DNA of 64,000 nt from Streptomyces lomondensis (GTDB lineage Bacteria > Actinomycetota > Actinomycetes > Streptomycetales > Streptomycetaceae): the NCBI RefSeq assembly GCF_014651035.1, contig NZ_BMWC01000001.1, positions 682,001 to 746,000 of the forward strand, in the 5' to 3' direction. A model generated the notes under the pieces. That model had not been told where the DNA came from and made no database searches. It saw only the letters and a program-made list of their open reading frames with translations. This document shows, piece by piece, positions 1-7,787 of this stretch (the stretch's first letter is position 1; every line of letters starts with the position of its first letter). The translations under genes were made by a program, and so were the position numbers.

Positions 1-108
1 AGGCCCGGAGGCCGGGGGCTGGGCCGCGGACGCGGTCAGCGGGACGGTGAGCCCGAGCAGGACGGCGGAGGCCGCGATCAGTGAGGCGTTGCGCGTGATC
101 TGCTTCAT
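1..108 (-). CDS. Secreted protein, N-terminal fragment cut by window edge
   Basis: The minus strand reads MKQITRNASLIAASAVLLGL and continues with TVPLTASAA, then runs off the window after 36 codons. This is a classic Sec signal peptide: basic n-region (KQITR), hydrophobic core, and an Ala-x-Ala type cleavage site near residue 30. The mature protein is outside the window, so its function cannot be called. The start is the only ATG directly before the hydrophobic stretch. A weak G-rich sequence precedes it. Confidence 0.6.
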   Translation of the reverse strand, partial: MKQITRNASLIAASAVLLGLTVPLTASAAQPPASGP

Positions 109-164
109 GCCCCGAGCCTGACGGCTCCCCGCCCCGTTCCACATCCGGGCAACTGCCCGATGTT

Positions 165-668
165 TCAGGGGGTTTCCCCCCTACTGGAGGAGGCCCCCGG
201 CCGTCTCAGCATGAAGACGTCGACCGGGTCCTGGGTCTCCACCGTGAAGCCGTGGCGGGCGTACAGGCGCTGGGCCGGGCTGCCCTGGAGGACGTTCAGG
301 CGGACGGGTGTGCCGTGGGTGTCCGTCTCGTGCAGCAGGGTGCGCAGGACGGCCGAGCCCAGGCCCCGGCCCTGGAGGCCCGGGTCGAGGTAGAAGTGCT
401 CCAGCCAGTGGCCGTCCTCGGCGGGGCGCAGCGCGACGCTGCCCGCGAAGGCGCCGTCGGCCACGATGACCGACGTGTGCGGCGGGGAGAAGCCGTCCCG
501 CAGGCGCTGCCTGACCCGGTGCTCGTCGAAGCGGCCCAGCCGCTCCAGATCGGGGCGCATCACCACCGCGCGCAACTCCGCTATCGCCTCGACATCGGCC
601 GCTTCCGCCGGGCGCAGGGACCATTCCCTCGCCGCTGTACCCACATCCATGGCCTGATTGTCGTCCAT
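165..668 (-). CDS. GNAT family N-acetyltransferase
   Basis: A 167-residue single-domain protein of the GCN5-related acetyltransferase superfamily, which moves an acetyl group from acetyl-CoA to an amine. The acetyl-CoA pyrophosphate loop is seen as QGRGLGSAVL near residue 100, after the beta-4 strand HWLEHFYLDPGL, and the typical C-terminal ARHGFTVE strand-helix follows. The length is normal for the family. ATG at codon 7 is a possible alternative start. The substrate cannot be inferred. The gene is alone on its strand, and its promoter region (669-847) is shared with the divergent small genes. Confidence 0.85.
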   Translation of the reverse strand: MDDNQAMDVGTAAREWSLRPAEAADVEAIAELRAVVMRPDLERLGRFDEHRVRQRLRDGFSPPHTSVIVADGAFAGSVALRPAEDGHWLEHFYLDPGLQGRGLGSAVLRTLLHETDTHGTPVRLNVLQGSPAQRLYARHGFTVETQDPVDVFMLRRPGASSSRGETP

Positions 669-847
669 CGGCTACCGGCACGACCGCCCGGAAAAAATCC
701 GCCGGCCGAACTTTCATGAACTGTTGGCCATTGCCGAACCCCTTTGTGCTGCGCCGCAGTTGTAGGGCACAGACCCCTCCCGAGTGTAGACGCGGAGCGT
801 CACCACAGGGATGCGAAGAGTGAAATTCCAAAAGGAAGGGGAGCACG

Positions 848-1054
848 GTGGAGGCACGACACTCGGCGCTCTGCGTCGAAGAAGCGGAGGATGCGGTGAA
901 AGAATTGCGGGCAGAACTCGCCAAGGCCGGAATTATCCTGCCGTCACTGGGGCTCGACCCGGTGAGTCTTGCGCGGGAAGCACCCTGCCCGCTCGTGGAA
1001 TTGGGCCGGTGTTCCGTGGAGACCGCCCGGCGGCTCGCGGCGGTGCTGCGATGA
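848..1054 (+). CDS. Small hypothetical protein, 68 aa
   Basis: A GTG-started reading frame preceded by a strong ribosome site (AAGGAAGGGG at about 832-841). The product is 68 residues. Its first third is predicted helical and acidic (EEAEDAVKELRAELAKAG), and the C-terminal half SVETARRLAAVLR looks like an amphipathic helix. No family is recognised. Its stop overlaps the start of the next small gene (ATGA), so the two are translationally coupled. Pairs of small proteins like this are frequent in Streptomyces beside regulatory genes, but no regulator is adjacent here. Confidence 0.7.
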   Translation: MEARHSALCVEEAEDAVKELRAELAKAGIILPSLGLDPVSLAREAPCPLVELGRCSVETARRLAAVLR

Positions 1055-1266
1055 AGCCCCCCGTCGGCGCGTATGTCGTGGACACCCGCAGCGGACGCAT
1101 CGGCATCGTCATGGGGCATGAGGGGCCCTATGTGCAGTTGAGGCCGTACGGGGGCGGCAAGGAGTGGGACGCCGACCCCGGTGCCGTCCGGCACGCCACC
1201 CCGGCCGAGCGGCTGCGCGCGGCGACGGCGTACGCCAACGCACGCAGCAGGGGTGAGGTCCCTTGA
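1051..1266 (+). CDS. Small hypothetical protein, 71 aa, SH3/KOW-like
   Basis: ATG at 1051 overlaps the TGA of the preceding gene by the ATGA arrangement. The 71-residue product begins PVGAYVVDTRSGRIGIVMGH and continues EGPYVQLRPYGGGKEWDA, a run of short beta strands with Gly turns that resembles the small beta-barrel fold (KOW/SH3-like) of Streptomyces orphan proteins. The last 25 residues are Ala/Arg-rich helix. The function is unknown. recO starts 26 bp downstream on the same strand, so read-through into recO is possible. Confidence 0.7.
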   Translation: MKPPVGAYVVDTRSGRIGIVMGHEGPYVQLRPYGGGKEWDADPGAVRHATPAERLRAATAYANARSRGEVP

Positions 1267-1292
1267 AACGGTGACCCTGCGAGAATGGCGCC

Positions 1293-2039
1293 ATGAGTCT
1301 GTTCCGCGACGACGGCATCGTGCTGCGCACCCAGAAGCTGGGTGAGGCGGACCGGATCATCACGCTGCTCACCCGCGGTCACGGTCGGGTACGGGCGGTG
1401 GCCAGGGGCGTGCGCCGGACGAAGTCGAAGTTCGGTGCGCGCCTCGAACCCTTCTCCCACGTCGACGTGCAGTTCTTCGCGAAGGGCAGCGAGCTCGTCG
1501 GGCGCGGGCTGCCGCTGTGCACGCAGAGCGAGACCATCGCGCCGTACGGCGGCGGGATCGTCAGCGACTACGCCCGGTACACCGCCGGGACCGTCATGCT
1601 GGAGACCGCCGAGCGGTTCACCGATCACGAGGGGGAGCCGGCCGTGCAGCAGTATCTGCTGCTCGTCGGCGGACTGCGGACCCTCGCCCGGGGGGAGCAC
1701 GCGCCGCATCTCGTGCTCGACGCGTTCCTGCTCCGGTCCCTGGCCGTCAACGGCTACGCCCCGAGCTTCACCGACTGCGCGAAGTGCGGTATGCCCGGCC
1801 CCAACCGGTTCTTCTCGGTCGCCTCGGGCGGTTCCCTCTGCGTGGACTGCCGGGTGCCCGGCAGCGTCGTACCCTCGCCCCAGGCCCTGGAACTCCTCGG
1901 CGCCCTGCTTACGGGAGACTGGGAGACCGCGGACGCGTGCGAGGCGCGCTACGTCCGGGAGGGCAGCGGGCTGGTGTCCGCGTACCTGCACTGGCACCTG
2001 GAGCGCGGGCTGCGCTCCCTGCGCTACGTCGAGAAGTAA
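1293..2039 (+). CDS. recO: DNA repair protein RecO
   Basis: RecO works in the RecF pathway of recombinational repair, binding SSB-coated single-stranded DNA and helping RecR load RecA. The 248-residue product starts [20 protein letters not shown], the typical N-terminal OB-fold (residues 1-80). The helical C-terminal domain follows, with the zinc-binding cysteines CAKCG near residue 164 and CVDC near 188. Length is normal. There is no good Shine-Dalgarno. A GAGAAT element lies six bases before the ATG, so the message could be leaderless. uppS follows 34 bp downstream, as in many actinobacteria. Confidence 0.96.
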   Translation: MSLFRDDGIVLRTQKLGEADRIITLLTRGHGRVRAVARGVRRTKSKFGARLEPFSHVDVQFFAKGSELVGRGLPLCTQSETIAPYGGGIVSDYARYTAGTVMLETAERFTDHEGEPAVQQYLLLVGGLRTLARGEHAPHLVLDAFLLRSLAVNGYAPSFTDCAKCGMPGPNRFFSVASGGSLCVDCRVPGSVVPSPQALELLGALLTGDWETADACEARYVREGSGLVSAYLHWHLERGLRSLRYVEK

Positions 2040-2073
2040 GAGAAGCAAGCAAGCACGAGGAGACGAGAAACAC

Positions 2074-2907
2074 ATGGCCGTACGCGGGATCCTGGGGCGC
2101 CAGCGCCGGGAGTACAGGACGCCGGAGCCGCACCCGTCCGGCGCGCGGCCGCCGAAGCTCCCCGGGGAGCTCGTACCGCGGCATGTGGCGATCGTCATGG
2201 ACGGCAACGGCCGCTGGGCCAAGGACCGCGGGCTGCCGCGCACCGAGGGGCACAAGGTCGGCGCCGAGCGCGTGCTGGACGTGCTCCAGGGCGCCATCGA
2301 GATGGGCGTGGGCGCCATCTCCCTGTACGCCTTCTCCACGGAGAACTGGAAGCGGTCGCCGGAAGAGGTGCGCTTCCTGATGAACTTCAACCGGGACTTC
2401 ATCCGCAAGACCCGGGACCAGCTGGACGAGCTGGGTGTGCGGGTGCGCTGGGTGGGGCGGATGCCGAAGCTGTGGCGGTCCGTGGCCAAGGAGCTCCAGA
2501 TCGCCCAGGAGCAGACCAAGGGCAACGACCGGCTGACCCTGTACTTCTGCATGAACTACGGCGGCCGCGCCGAGATCGCGGACGCGGCGCAGGCGCTGGC
2601 GCAGGACGTCAGGTCCGGCAAGCTCGACCCGTCGAAGGTCAACGAGAAGACCTTCGCGAAGTACATGTACTACCCGGACATGCCGGACGTGGACCTGTTC
2701 CTGCGCCCGAGCGGCGAGCAGCGCACCTCCAACTACCTGATCTGGCAGAGCGCCTACGCCGAGATGGTCTTCCAGGACGTGCTCTGGCCGGACTTCGACC
2801 GGCGCGACCTGTGGCGCGCGTGCCTGGAGTTCGCCTCCCGGGACCGGCGCTTCGGCGGGGCCATCCCGAACGAGGAGCTGCTGGCCATGGAGGGCAAGCA
2901 GGAGTAG
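2074..2907 (+). CDS. uppS: Isoprenyl transferase (polyprenyl diphosphate synthase, cis type)
   Basis: A cis-prenyltransferase that extends farnesyl-type diphosphates with isopentenyl diphosphate to make the lipid carrier for peptidoglycan synthesis. The 277-residue product carries the signature [20 protein letters not shown] around residues 36-55, including the catalytic Asp and the Arg/His pair. The C-terminal signature [20 protein letters not shown] holds the diphosphate- and Mg-binding residues. GAGGAG 14 bases before the ATG is the ribosome site. It follows recO at 34 bp, so the two are probably co-transcribed. A dispersed repeat with a hairpin lies just after the stop. Confidence 0.96.
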   Translation: MAVRGILGRQRREYRTPEPHPSGARPPKLPGELVPRHVAIVMDGNGRWAKDRGLPRTEGHKVGAERVLDVLQGAIEMGVGAISLYAFSTENWKRSPEEVRFLMNFNRDFIRKTRDQLDELGVRVRWVGRMPKLWRSVAKELQIAQEQTKGNDRLTLYFCMNYGGRAEIADAAQALAQDVRSGKLDPSKVNEKTFAKYMYYPDMPDVDLFLRPSGEQRTSNYLIWQSAYAEMVFQDVLWPDFDRRDLWRACLEFASRDRRFGGAIPNEELLAMEGKQE

Positions 2908-2924
2908 CAGCGCTTCACAGGCGG

Positions 2925-3025
2925 GGGCGGCGCAGTTCCCTCACGGGCGCGGGGCTGCATCGATATGCGGCTCCGCCGCGTGGGCGCGACCAGCCACTAC
3001 GCACCCGCACCCGCCGACGCACCGC
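2925..3025. repeat. Dispersed intergenic repeat, copy A
   Basis: The core GGGCGCGGGGCTG, CGATATGCGGCTCCGCCGCG and GGGCGCGA recurs at 49165-49240, and parts of it recur at 59835-59880. In this copy a GCGCAGTTCCC block at about 2931-2941 is the inverse complement of the GGGAACTGCGC block of the third copy. GCGGCTCCGCCGC (2967-2979) forms a small hairpin. It lies between the converging uppS and zur genes and may act as a terminator or RNA-stability element. Elements of this kind are common in Streptomyces intergenic DNA. Confidence 0.6.
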
Positions 3026-3050
3026 AGCCCCACGGCGGAACCGCCCCGGC

Positions 3051-3461
3051 TCAACCCGCGGAGCACTCCGCGCACGTGCCGAAGATCTCCACCGTGTGGG
3101 CCACGTTCACATAGCCGTGCTCGGCGGCGATGGCCTCGGCCCACTTCTCCACGGCCGGGCCCTCCACCTCGACGGCCTTGCCGCAGTTGCGGCACACCAG
3201 GTGGTGGTGATGGTCGTCGGTGGAGCAGCGGCGGTAGACGGACTCGCCGTCGGCGGTGCGCAGGACGTCGACCTCGCCGGCGTCGGCGAGGGACTGGAGG
3301 GTGCGGTAGACCGTGGTGAGCCCGACCGAGTCGCCCTTGTGCTTGAGCATGTCGTGCAGTTCCTGCGCGCTGCGGAACTCGTCGACCTCCTGCAGGGCCG
3401 CCGCCACTGCGGCACGCTGCTTGGTGGCGCGGCCCTTCACGGACGGTCCAGCGGTCGTCAC
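3051..3461 (-). CDS. zur: Zinc uptake regulator Zur (Fur family)
   Basis: A zinc-sensing repressor of the Fur family that shuts off zinc import when zinc is plentiful. The 136-residue product has an N-terminal winged helix (RATKQRAAVAAALQEVDEF, then VGLTTVYRTLQSLADAGEVD). The metal-binding run DDHHHHLVCRNCGK follows, and CAEC near the C-terminus completes the structural Cys4 zinc site. The start is GTG, with GGAGG five bases upstream. It is the last gene of the znuA-znuC-znuB-zur run, 58 bp after znuB. That context distinguishes Zur from the ferric or peroxide regulators of the family. Confidence 0.93.
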   Translation of the reverse strand: MTTAGPSVKGRATKQRAAVAAALQEVDEFRSAQELHDMLKHKGDSVGLTTVYRTLQSLADAGEVDVLRTADGESVYRRCSTDDHHHHLVCRNCGKAVEVEGPAVEKWAEAIAAEHGYVNVAHTVEIFGTCAECSAG

Positions 3462-3519
3462 CGTTGCCTCCTCACGTCTGCCTTGCCCGGGCCATTGTGC
3501 CAGCCCGGGGCGGGGGCGG

Positions 3520-4422
3520 TCAGACGCCGACCTCGTCGGCTGCCTCCCGGGTGCCCGGAATCGAGCACTCCGCGGGGTCCGCCGTGCCGTGTGCGGCGGC
3601 CCGGTCCCGGGCGCGGCGACGGGCCAGCGGGGCCGCGAGCGCCGTCAGCACGATGAAGGCGCCGATGGTCAGCAGCACGATCGTCGCACCGGGCGGCACG
3701 TCCTGGTAGTACGAGGTGACGGTGCCGCCGATCGTCACGCTCACCCCGATGGCGACGGCGATCGCGAAGGTCGCGGCGAAGCTGCGGCCGATCTGCTGGG
3801 CGGCCGCCACGGGCACCACCATCAGCGCGCTGACCAGCAGCAGGCCGACCACGCGCATCGCCACCGTGACCGTGACGGCCGCGGTGATCGCCGTCAGCAG
3901 GTTCAGGGCGCGCACCGGCAGGCCCGTCACCCGGGCGAACTCCTCGTCCTGGCTGACCGCGAACAGCTGCCGCCGCAGGCCGAGGGTGACCAGCACGACG
4001 AAGGCGGCCAGCACGCAGATGGCCGTGACGTCCGACTCGGACACCGTCGACAGGGAGCCGAACAGGTACGACGTCAGGTTGGCGTTGGAGCCCGTCGGCG
4101 CGAGGTTGATGAACATCACACCGCCGGCCATGCCGCCGTAGAAGAGCATCGCGAGGGCGATGTCGCCGCGGGTCCTGCCGTACCAGCGGATCAGCTCCAT
4201 GAGGACCGCGCCGAGGATGGAGACGAGCGTCGCCATCCACACCGGGGACCAGGTCAGCAGGAAGCCGAGGCCGACGCCGGTCATCGCCACGTGGCCGATG
4301 CCGTCGCCCATCAGGGCCTGGCGGCGCTGCACGAGGTAGATGCCGACGGCCGGGGCCGTGATGCCGACCAGGACGGCGGCGAGCAGGGCCCGCTGCATGA
4401 AGGCGTAGTCGAGGAAGTCCAT
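3520..4422 (-). CDS. znuB: Zinc ABC transporter permease ZnuB
   Basis: An integral membrane permease of the ABC-3 (metal ion) type, moving zinc delivered by ZnuA through the inner membrane. The 300-residue product has about eight or nine hydrophobic segments, starting MDFLDYAFMQRALLAAVLVG and including the conserved QRRQALMGDGIGHVAMTGVG segment that contacts the ATPase. The ATG shares one base with the znuC stop (TGATG), so translation is coupled. Its acidic cytoplasmic tail (residues 275-300) is unremarkable. Confidence 0.94.
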   Translation of the reverse strand: MDFLDYAFMQRALLAAVLVGITAPAVGIYLVQRRQALMGDGIGHVAMTGVGLGFLLTWSPVWMATLVSILGAVLMELIRWYGRTRGDIALAMLFYGGMAGGVMFINLAPTGSNANLTSYLFGSLSTVSESDVTAICVLAAFVVLVTLGLRRQLFAVSQDEEFARVTGLPVRALNLLTAITAAVTVTVAMRVVGLLLVSALMVVPVAAAQQIGRSFAATFAIAVAIGVSVTIGGTVTSYYQDVPPGATIVLLTIGAFIVLTALAAPLARRRARDRAAAHGTADPAECSIPGTREAADEVGV

Positions 4423-5189
4423 CAGCTCAGCAGTCCCGTGCGGATCGGTTCGGTGCCCGCCGGTGCGTGCGGGTGTACGTGGTCGTGGCCGGGCAGGGCG
4501 TGCTGTCCGACGGCCTTCGGGGGCGGGCCGTCGTGGACGACGCAGCCGTCGCGCAGGACGACCGCCCGGTCGATGAGGGGCTCCAGGGGGCCCAGTTCGT
4601 GCAGGACGAGCAGGACCGTCGTGCCCTCGGAGACCTGCTCCCTGAGCGTGTGCGCGAGGACCTCCTGGCTGGCCAGGTCGACCCCGGCCATCGGCTCGTC
4701 CATGATCAGCAGCTCGGGCTCGGAGACGAGCGCGCGGGCGATCAGGACGCGCTGGTGCTGGCCGCCGGAGAGGGCGTCGACCGAGTCCTTGGCCCGGTCG
4801 GCCATGCCGACCAGCTCCAGGGCCTTGCGCACGGCCGCGTGGTCCGCCTTGCGCAGCACGCCGAAGCGGGCCCGGGACAGGCGGCCGGAGAGGACCACCT
4901 CGGTCACCGTGGCGGGCACGCCGGACGCGGCCGTGGTGCGCTGCGGGACGTAGCCCACGCGGTGCCAGTCGCGGAACCGCCTGCGGTCCGTGCCGAACAG
5001 CTCGATCTCGCCGGCGCCGGTCTGCACCTGGCCGATGACGCTGCGCACGGCCGTCGACTTGCCGGAGCCGTTCGCGCCGAGCAGCGCGACGACCTCACCG
5101 CGGTGCACGGTGAGGTCGATGCCGCGCAGGACGGGGCGTGAGCCGAGGTCGGCGCGGACGCCGCGCAGGGATACGACGGGCTCGGTCAT
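4422..5189 (-). CDS. znuC: Zinc ABC transporter ATP-binding protein ZnuC
   Basis: The ATPase that powers ZnuAB zinc import. The 255-residue product shows Walker A LLGANGSGKST near residue 37, signature LSGGQHQRVLIARAL near 145, and Walker B ELLIMDEPMAGVD just after it. The C-terminal tail is rich in His (HALPGHDHVHPHAPAG), which may bind metal. The start is the ATG directly before TEPVVSLRGVRA. It lies 20 bp after znuA and overlaps znuB by one base, so this is one operon. Confidence 0.94.
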   Translation of the reverse strand: MTEPVVSLRGVRADLGSRPVLRGIDLTVHRGEVVALLGANGSGKSTAVRSVIGQVQTGAGEIELFGTDRRRFRDWHRVGYVPQRTTAASGVPATVTEVVLSGRLSRARFGVLRKADHAAVRKALELVGMADRAKDSVDALSGGQHQRVLIARALVSEPELLIMDEPMAGVDLASQEVLAHTLREQVSEGTTVLLVLHELGPLEPLIDRAVVLRDGCVVHDGPPPKAVGQHALPGHDHVHPHAPAGTEPIRTGLLS

Positions 5190-5209
5190 GCCGTCCTCCG
5201 ATGGGTCGG

Positions 5210-6172
5210 TCACTTGGTTCCCAGGGCCGTCTGGAGCGCCTTGAGGTTGGCTCGCATGACCTGGAAGTAGTCGTCGCCGCGGGACTTGTCGGTGATGCCC
5301 TCCAGCGGGTCGAGGACGTCCGTCTTCAGCTTCGCGTCCCGGGCGAGGGTCTTGGCGGTCTTGTCGGAGACCAGTGTCTCGTAGAAGACGGTGGTGACGC
5401 CGTCGGCCCTGGCCTCCTGCTGGAGCTCCTTCATGCGGGCGGCGCTGGGCTCGCTCTCGGGGTCGAGGCCGGAGATGGCCTCCTGGGTGAGGCCGTAGCG
5501 CTCGGCGAGGTAGCCGAAGGCGGCGTGGTTGGTGAAGAAGACCTTGGTCTTCGAGTTCTTCAGGCCGTTCTCGAACTCGCCGTCGAGGCCGTTCAGCTTC
5601 TCGACCAGGGCCTCGGTGTTCTTCTTGTAGTCGGCCGCGTGGTCCGGGTCGGCCTTCTCGAAGGCCTTGCCGACGCCCCGGGCGACCTCGGCGTACTTCA
5701 CCGGGTCGAGCCAGACGTGCGGGTCGCGGGCGTGTTCCTCCTCCTCGGCGTGGCCTTCCTCGGCGTGGCCCTCCTCGCCCTCGTGGCTGTGGCCGCCGGT
5801 GCCGTGGTCCTCCAGGGTGGTGAGCGCGGCCGCGTCGATCTTCGTCTTGATGCCGGTCTGCTGCACGGCCTCGTCGACGGCGGGCTGGAGACCCTTGAGG
5901 AAGAGCGCCGCGTCGGCCTCCTCCAGCTGCGCCCGCTGCTGGGTGCTGATCTCCAGGTCGTGCGGCTCCTGGCCGGGCTCGGTCAGGCTGGTGACGTTCG
6001 CGTGGTCGCCGCCGATCTGCTCGGCGAGGAAGGCCATCGGATAGAACGACGCGACGACGTCGAACTTGTCCGTGTCGCCCGTGGCCGCGCTGTCGCTGGA
6101 GCAGGCGGAGAGGGCACCGAGGCCGAGAGCGGTGGCCACGGCGGCGGGTATGAGGCGTCGTCGTACGTTCAT
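5210..6172 (-). CDS. znuA: Zinc ABC transporter substrate-binding lipoprotein ZnuA
   Basis: The extracellular zinc-capturing lipoprotein of the cluster 9 (TroA/ZnuA) family. MNVRRRLIPAAVATALGLGA followed by LSAC gives a lipoprotein signal with the lipid-bearing Cys at residue 24. The His/Glu-rich loop between the two lobes (GHSHEGEEGHAEEGHAEEEE, around residue 125) is the mark of zinc-specific members. ATG codons 3 and 6 codons further upstream are in frame, but the one chosen gives the tightest signal peptide. No good Shine-Dalgarno is visible. It is the first gene of the znu operon and divergent from glyS, with two candidate Zur sites in between. Confidence 0.94.
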   Translation of the reverse strand: MNVRRRLIPAAVATALGLGALSACSSDSAATGDTDKFDVVASFYPMAFLAEQIGGDHANVTSLTEPGQEPHDLEISTQQRAQLEEADAALFLKGLQPAVDEAVQQTGIKTKIDAAALTTLEDHGTGGHSHEGEEGHAEEGHAEEEEHARDPHVWLDPVKYAEVARGVGKAFEKADPDHAADYKKNTEALVEKLNGLDGEFENGLKNSKTKVFFTNHAAFGYLAERYGLTQEAISGLDPESEPSAARMKELQQEARADGVTTVFYETLVSDKTAKTLARDAKLKTDVLDPLEGITDKSRGDDYFQVMRANLKALQTALGTK

Positions 6173-6186
6173 GACACTCATTTTCA
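6172..6186. promoter_or_regulatory. Candidate Zur box, start-proximal
   Basis: TGACACTCATTTTCA is an imperfect 7-1-7 palindrome with TGA/TCA ends and an A/T-rich right arm, like the Zur boxes of actinobacteria (TGAAAATnATTTTCA type). It abuts the znuA start codon, so bound Zur would block initiation. Confidence 0.55.
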
Positions 6187-6193
6187 ACAAATA

Positions 6194-6208
6194 TGGAAAC
6201 GGTTGTCA
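6194..6208. promoter_or_regulatory. Candidate Zur box, promoter-proximal
   Basis: TGGAAACGGTTGTCA is a second imperfect 15-bp palindrome (most pairs match about its centre), 22 bp centre-to-centre from the first, so the two lie two helical turns apart on one DNA face. It sits in the znuA-glyS divergent gap, the only AT-rich stretch there. Confidence 0.55.
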
Positions 6209-6343
6209 ACAAACGTCCCGACCAGGGACTGGCGGCCCGCGCAGGGGGAGCGATTTGATTGAGGGGGCGCCCCCGCCGGTAACCTGAGGCATTCGCTGGA
6301 AGCATCTCGCTTCGTCGCCCGTCGTCGTAATGAAGAGAGCACC

Positions 6344-7726
6344 GTGGCCGCCGACAAGATCGACACCATCGTCAGCCTGAGCAAGCGCCGTGGCTTCGTA
6401 TTCCCCTGTAGTGAGATCTACGGCGGCCAGCGCGCCGCTTGGGACTACGGCCCGCTGGGTGTCGAGCTCAAGGAGAACCTCAAGCGCCAGTGGTGGCGCT
6501 ACATGGTGACGTCGCGCGAGGACGTCGTCGGTATCGACTCGTCCGTGATCCTGGCCCCCGAGGTCTGGGTCGCCTCCGGCCACGTCGCCACCTTCACGGA
6601 CCCGCTGACCGAGTGCACCTCCTGCCACAAGCGGTTCCGCGCGGACCACCTGGAGGAGGCCTACGAGGCCAAGCACAACCGCCTGCCGGAGAACGGCCTC
6701 GCCGACGTCAACTGCCCCAACTGCGGCAACAAGGGCCAGTTCACCGAGCCCAAGCAGTTCTCGGGCCTGCTGTCCACGCACCTCGGCCCGACGCAGGACT
6801 CCGGCTCCATCGCCTACCTGCGCCCCGAGACCGCCCAGGGCATCTTCACCAACTTCTCCCAGGTGCAGACCACCTCGCGCCGCAAGCCGCCGTTCGGCAT
6901 CGCCCAGATGGGCAAGTCCTTCCGCAACGAGATCACGCCCGGCAACTTCATCTTCCGCACCCGCGAGTTCGAGCAGATGGAGATGGAGTTCTTCGTCAAG
7001 CCGGGCGAGGACGAGAAGTGGCAGGAGTACTGGATGGAGCAGCGCTGGAACTGGTACACCGGTCTCGGCCTGCGTGAAGAGAACATGCGGTGGTACGAGC
7101 ACCCGAAGGAGAAGCTCTCCCACTACTCCAAGCGCACCGCCGACATCGAGTACCGCTTCCAGTTCGGCGGCAGTGAGTGGGGCGAGCTGGAGGGTGTCGC
7201 CAACCGCACCGACTACGACCTCGGCGCCCACTCCAAGGCCTCCGGCCAGGACCTCACCTACTTCGACCAGGAGGCCGGCGAGCGCTGGACGCCGTACGTC
7301 ATCGAGCCCGCGGCCGGTGTCGGCCGCGCGATGCTGGCGTTCCTGCTCGACGCCTACGTCGAGGACGAGGCGCCCAACGCCAAGGGCAAGATGGAGAAGC
7401 GCACCGTGCTGCGCCTGGACCAGCGCCTCGCCCCGGTGAAGGTCGCGGTCCTGCCGCTGTCCCGGAACCCGGAGCTGTCCCCGAAGGCCAAGGGCCTCGC
7501 CCAGGCGCTCCGGCAGAACTGGAACATCGAATTCGACGACGCCGGCGCCATCGGCCGCCGCTACCGCCGCCAGGACGAGATCGGTACGCCGTTCTGCGTG
7601 ACCGTCGACTTCGACACGCTGGAGGACAACGCGGTCACCGTCCGCGAGCGTGACTCGATGAAGCAGGAGCGCGTCTCCCTCGACCAGATCGAGGGCTACC
7701 TGGCGTCCCGCCTGGTCGGCTGCTGA
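6344..7726 (+). CDS. glyS: Glycine--tRNA ligase (alpha2 type)
   Basis: Class II aminoacyl-tRNA synthetase that charges tRNA-Gly. The 460-residue product, begun at GTG as [20 protein letters not shown], has class II motif 1 near [12 protein letters not shown]. Motif 2 is [22 protein letters not shown], broken here as FRNEITP and [10 protein letters not shown] around residues 190-210. Motif 3 lies in [19 protein letters not shown], and an anticodon-binding domain fills the last 110 residues. Two CxxC pairs (CTSCHK, CPNCG) form the insertion zinc knuckle. A strong hairpin follows the stop. Confidence 0.97.
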   Translation: MAADKIDTIVSLSKRRGFVFPCSEIYGGQRAAWDYGPLGVELKENLKRQWWRYMVTSREDVVGIDSSVILAPEVWVASGHVATFTDPLTECTSCHKRFRADHLEEAYEAKHNRLPENGLADVNCPNCGNKGQFTEPKQFSGLLSTHLGPTQDSGSIAYLRPETAQGIFTNFSQVQTTSRRKPPFGIAQMGKSFRNEITPGNFIFRTREFEQMEMEFFVKPGEDEKWQEYWMEQRWNWYTGLGLREENMRWYEHPKEKLSHYSKRTADIEYRFQFGGSEWGELEGVANRTDYDLGAHSKASGQDLTYFDQEAGERWTPYVIEPAAGVGRAMLAFLLDAYVEDEAPNAKGKMEKRTVLRLDQRLAPVKVAVLPLSRNPELSPKAKGLAQALRQNWNIEFDDAGAIGRRYRRQDEIGTPFCVTVDFDTLEDNAVTVRERDSMKQERVSLDQIEGYLASRLVGC

Positions 7727-7741
7727 CCGACCCTGCGCGTA

Positions 7742-7783
7742 CGGCGGTGCCGGGTTCCTCTGCGGAGGGGCCCGGCACCGCCG
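7742..7783. terminator. Strong bidirectional hairpin after glyS
   Basis: CGGCGGTGCCGGG at 7742-7754 pairs perfectly with 7771-7783 (13 bp, 16-nt loop). It sits between the converging ends of glyS (7726) and the minus-strand nuclease (7788). There is no U tract on the plus strand, as is usual for Streptomyces. Confidence 0.85.
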
Positions 7784-7787
7784 CGTC

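Noticed and set aside
165-1194. Long open frames antisense or out of frame to the GNAT and small genes
   Set aside because: High GC keeps alternative frames open. These have no ribosome sites and low-complexity Arg/Pro/Ala content, and they conflict with recognised genes.
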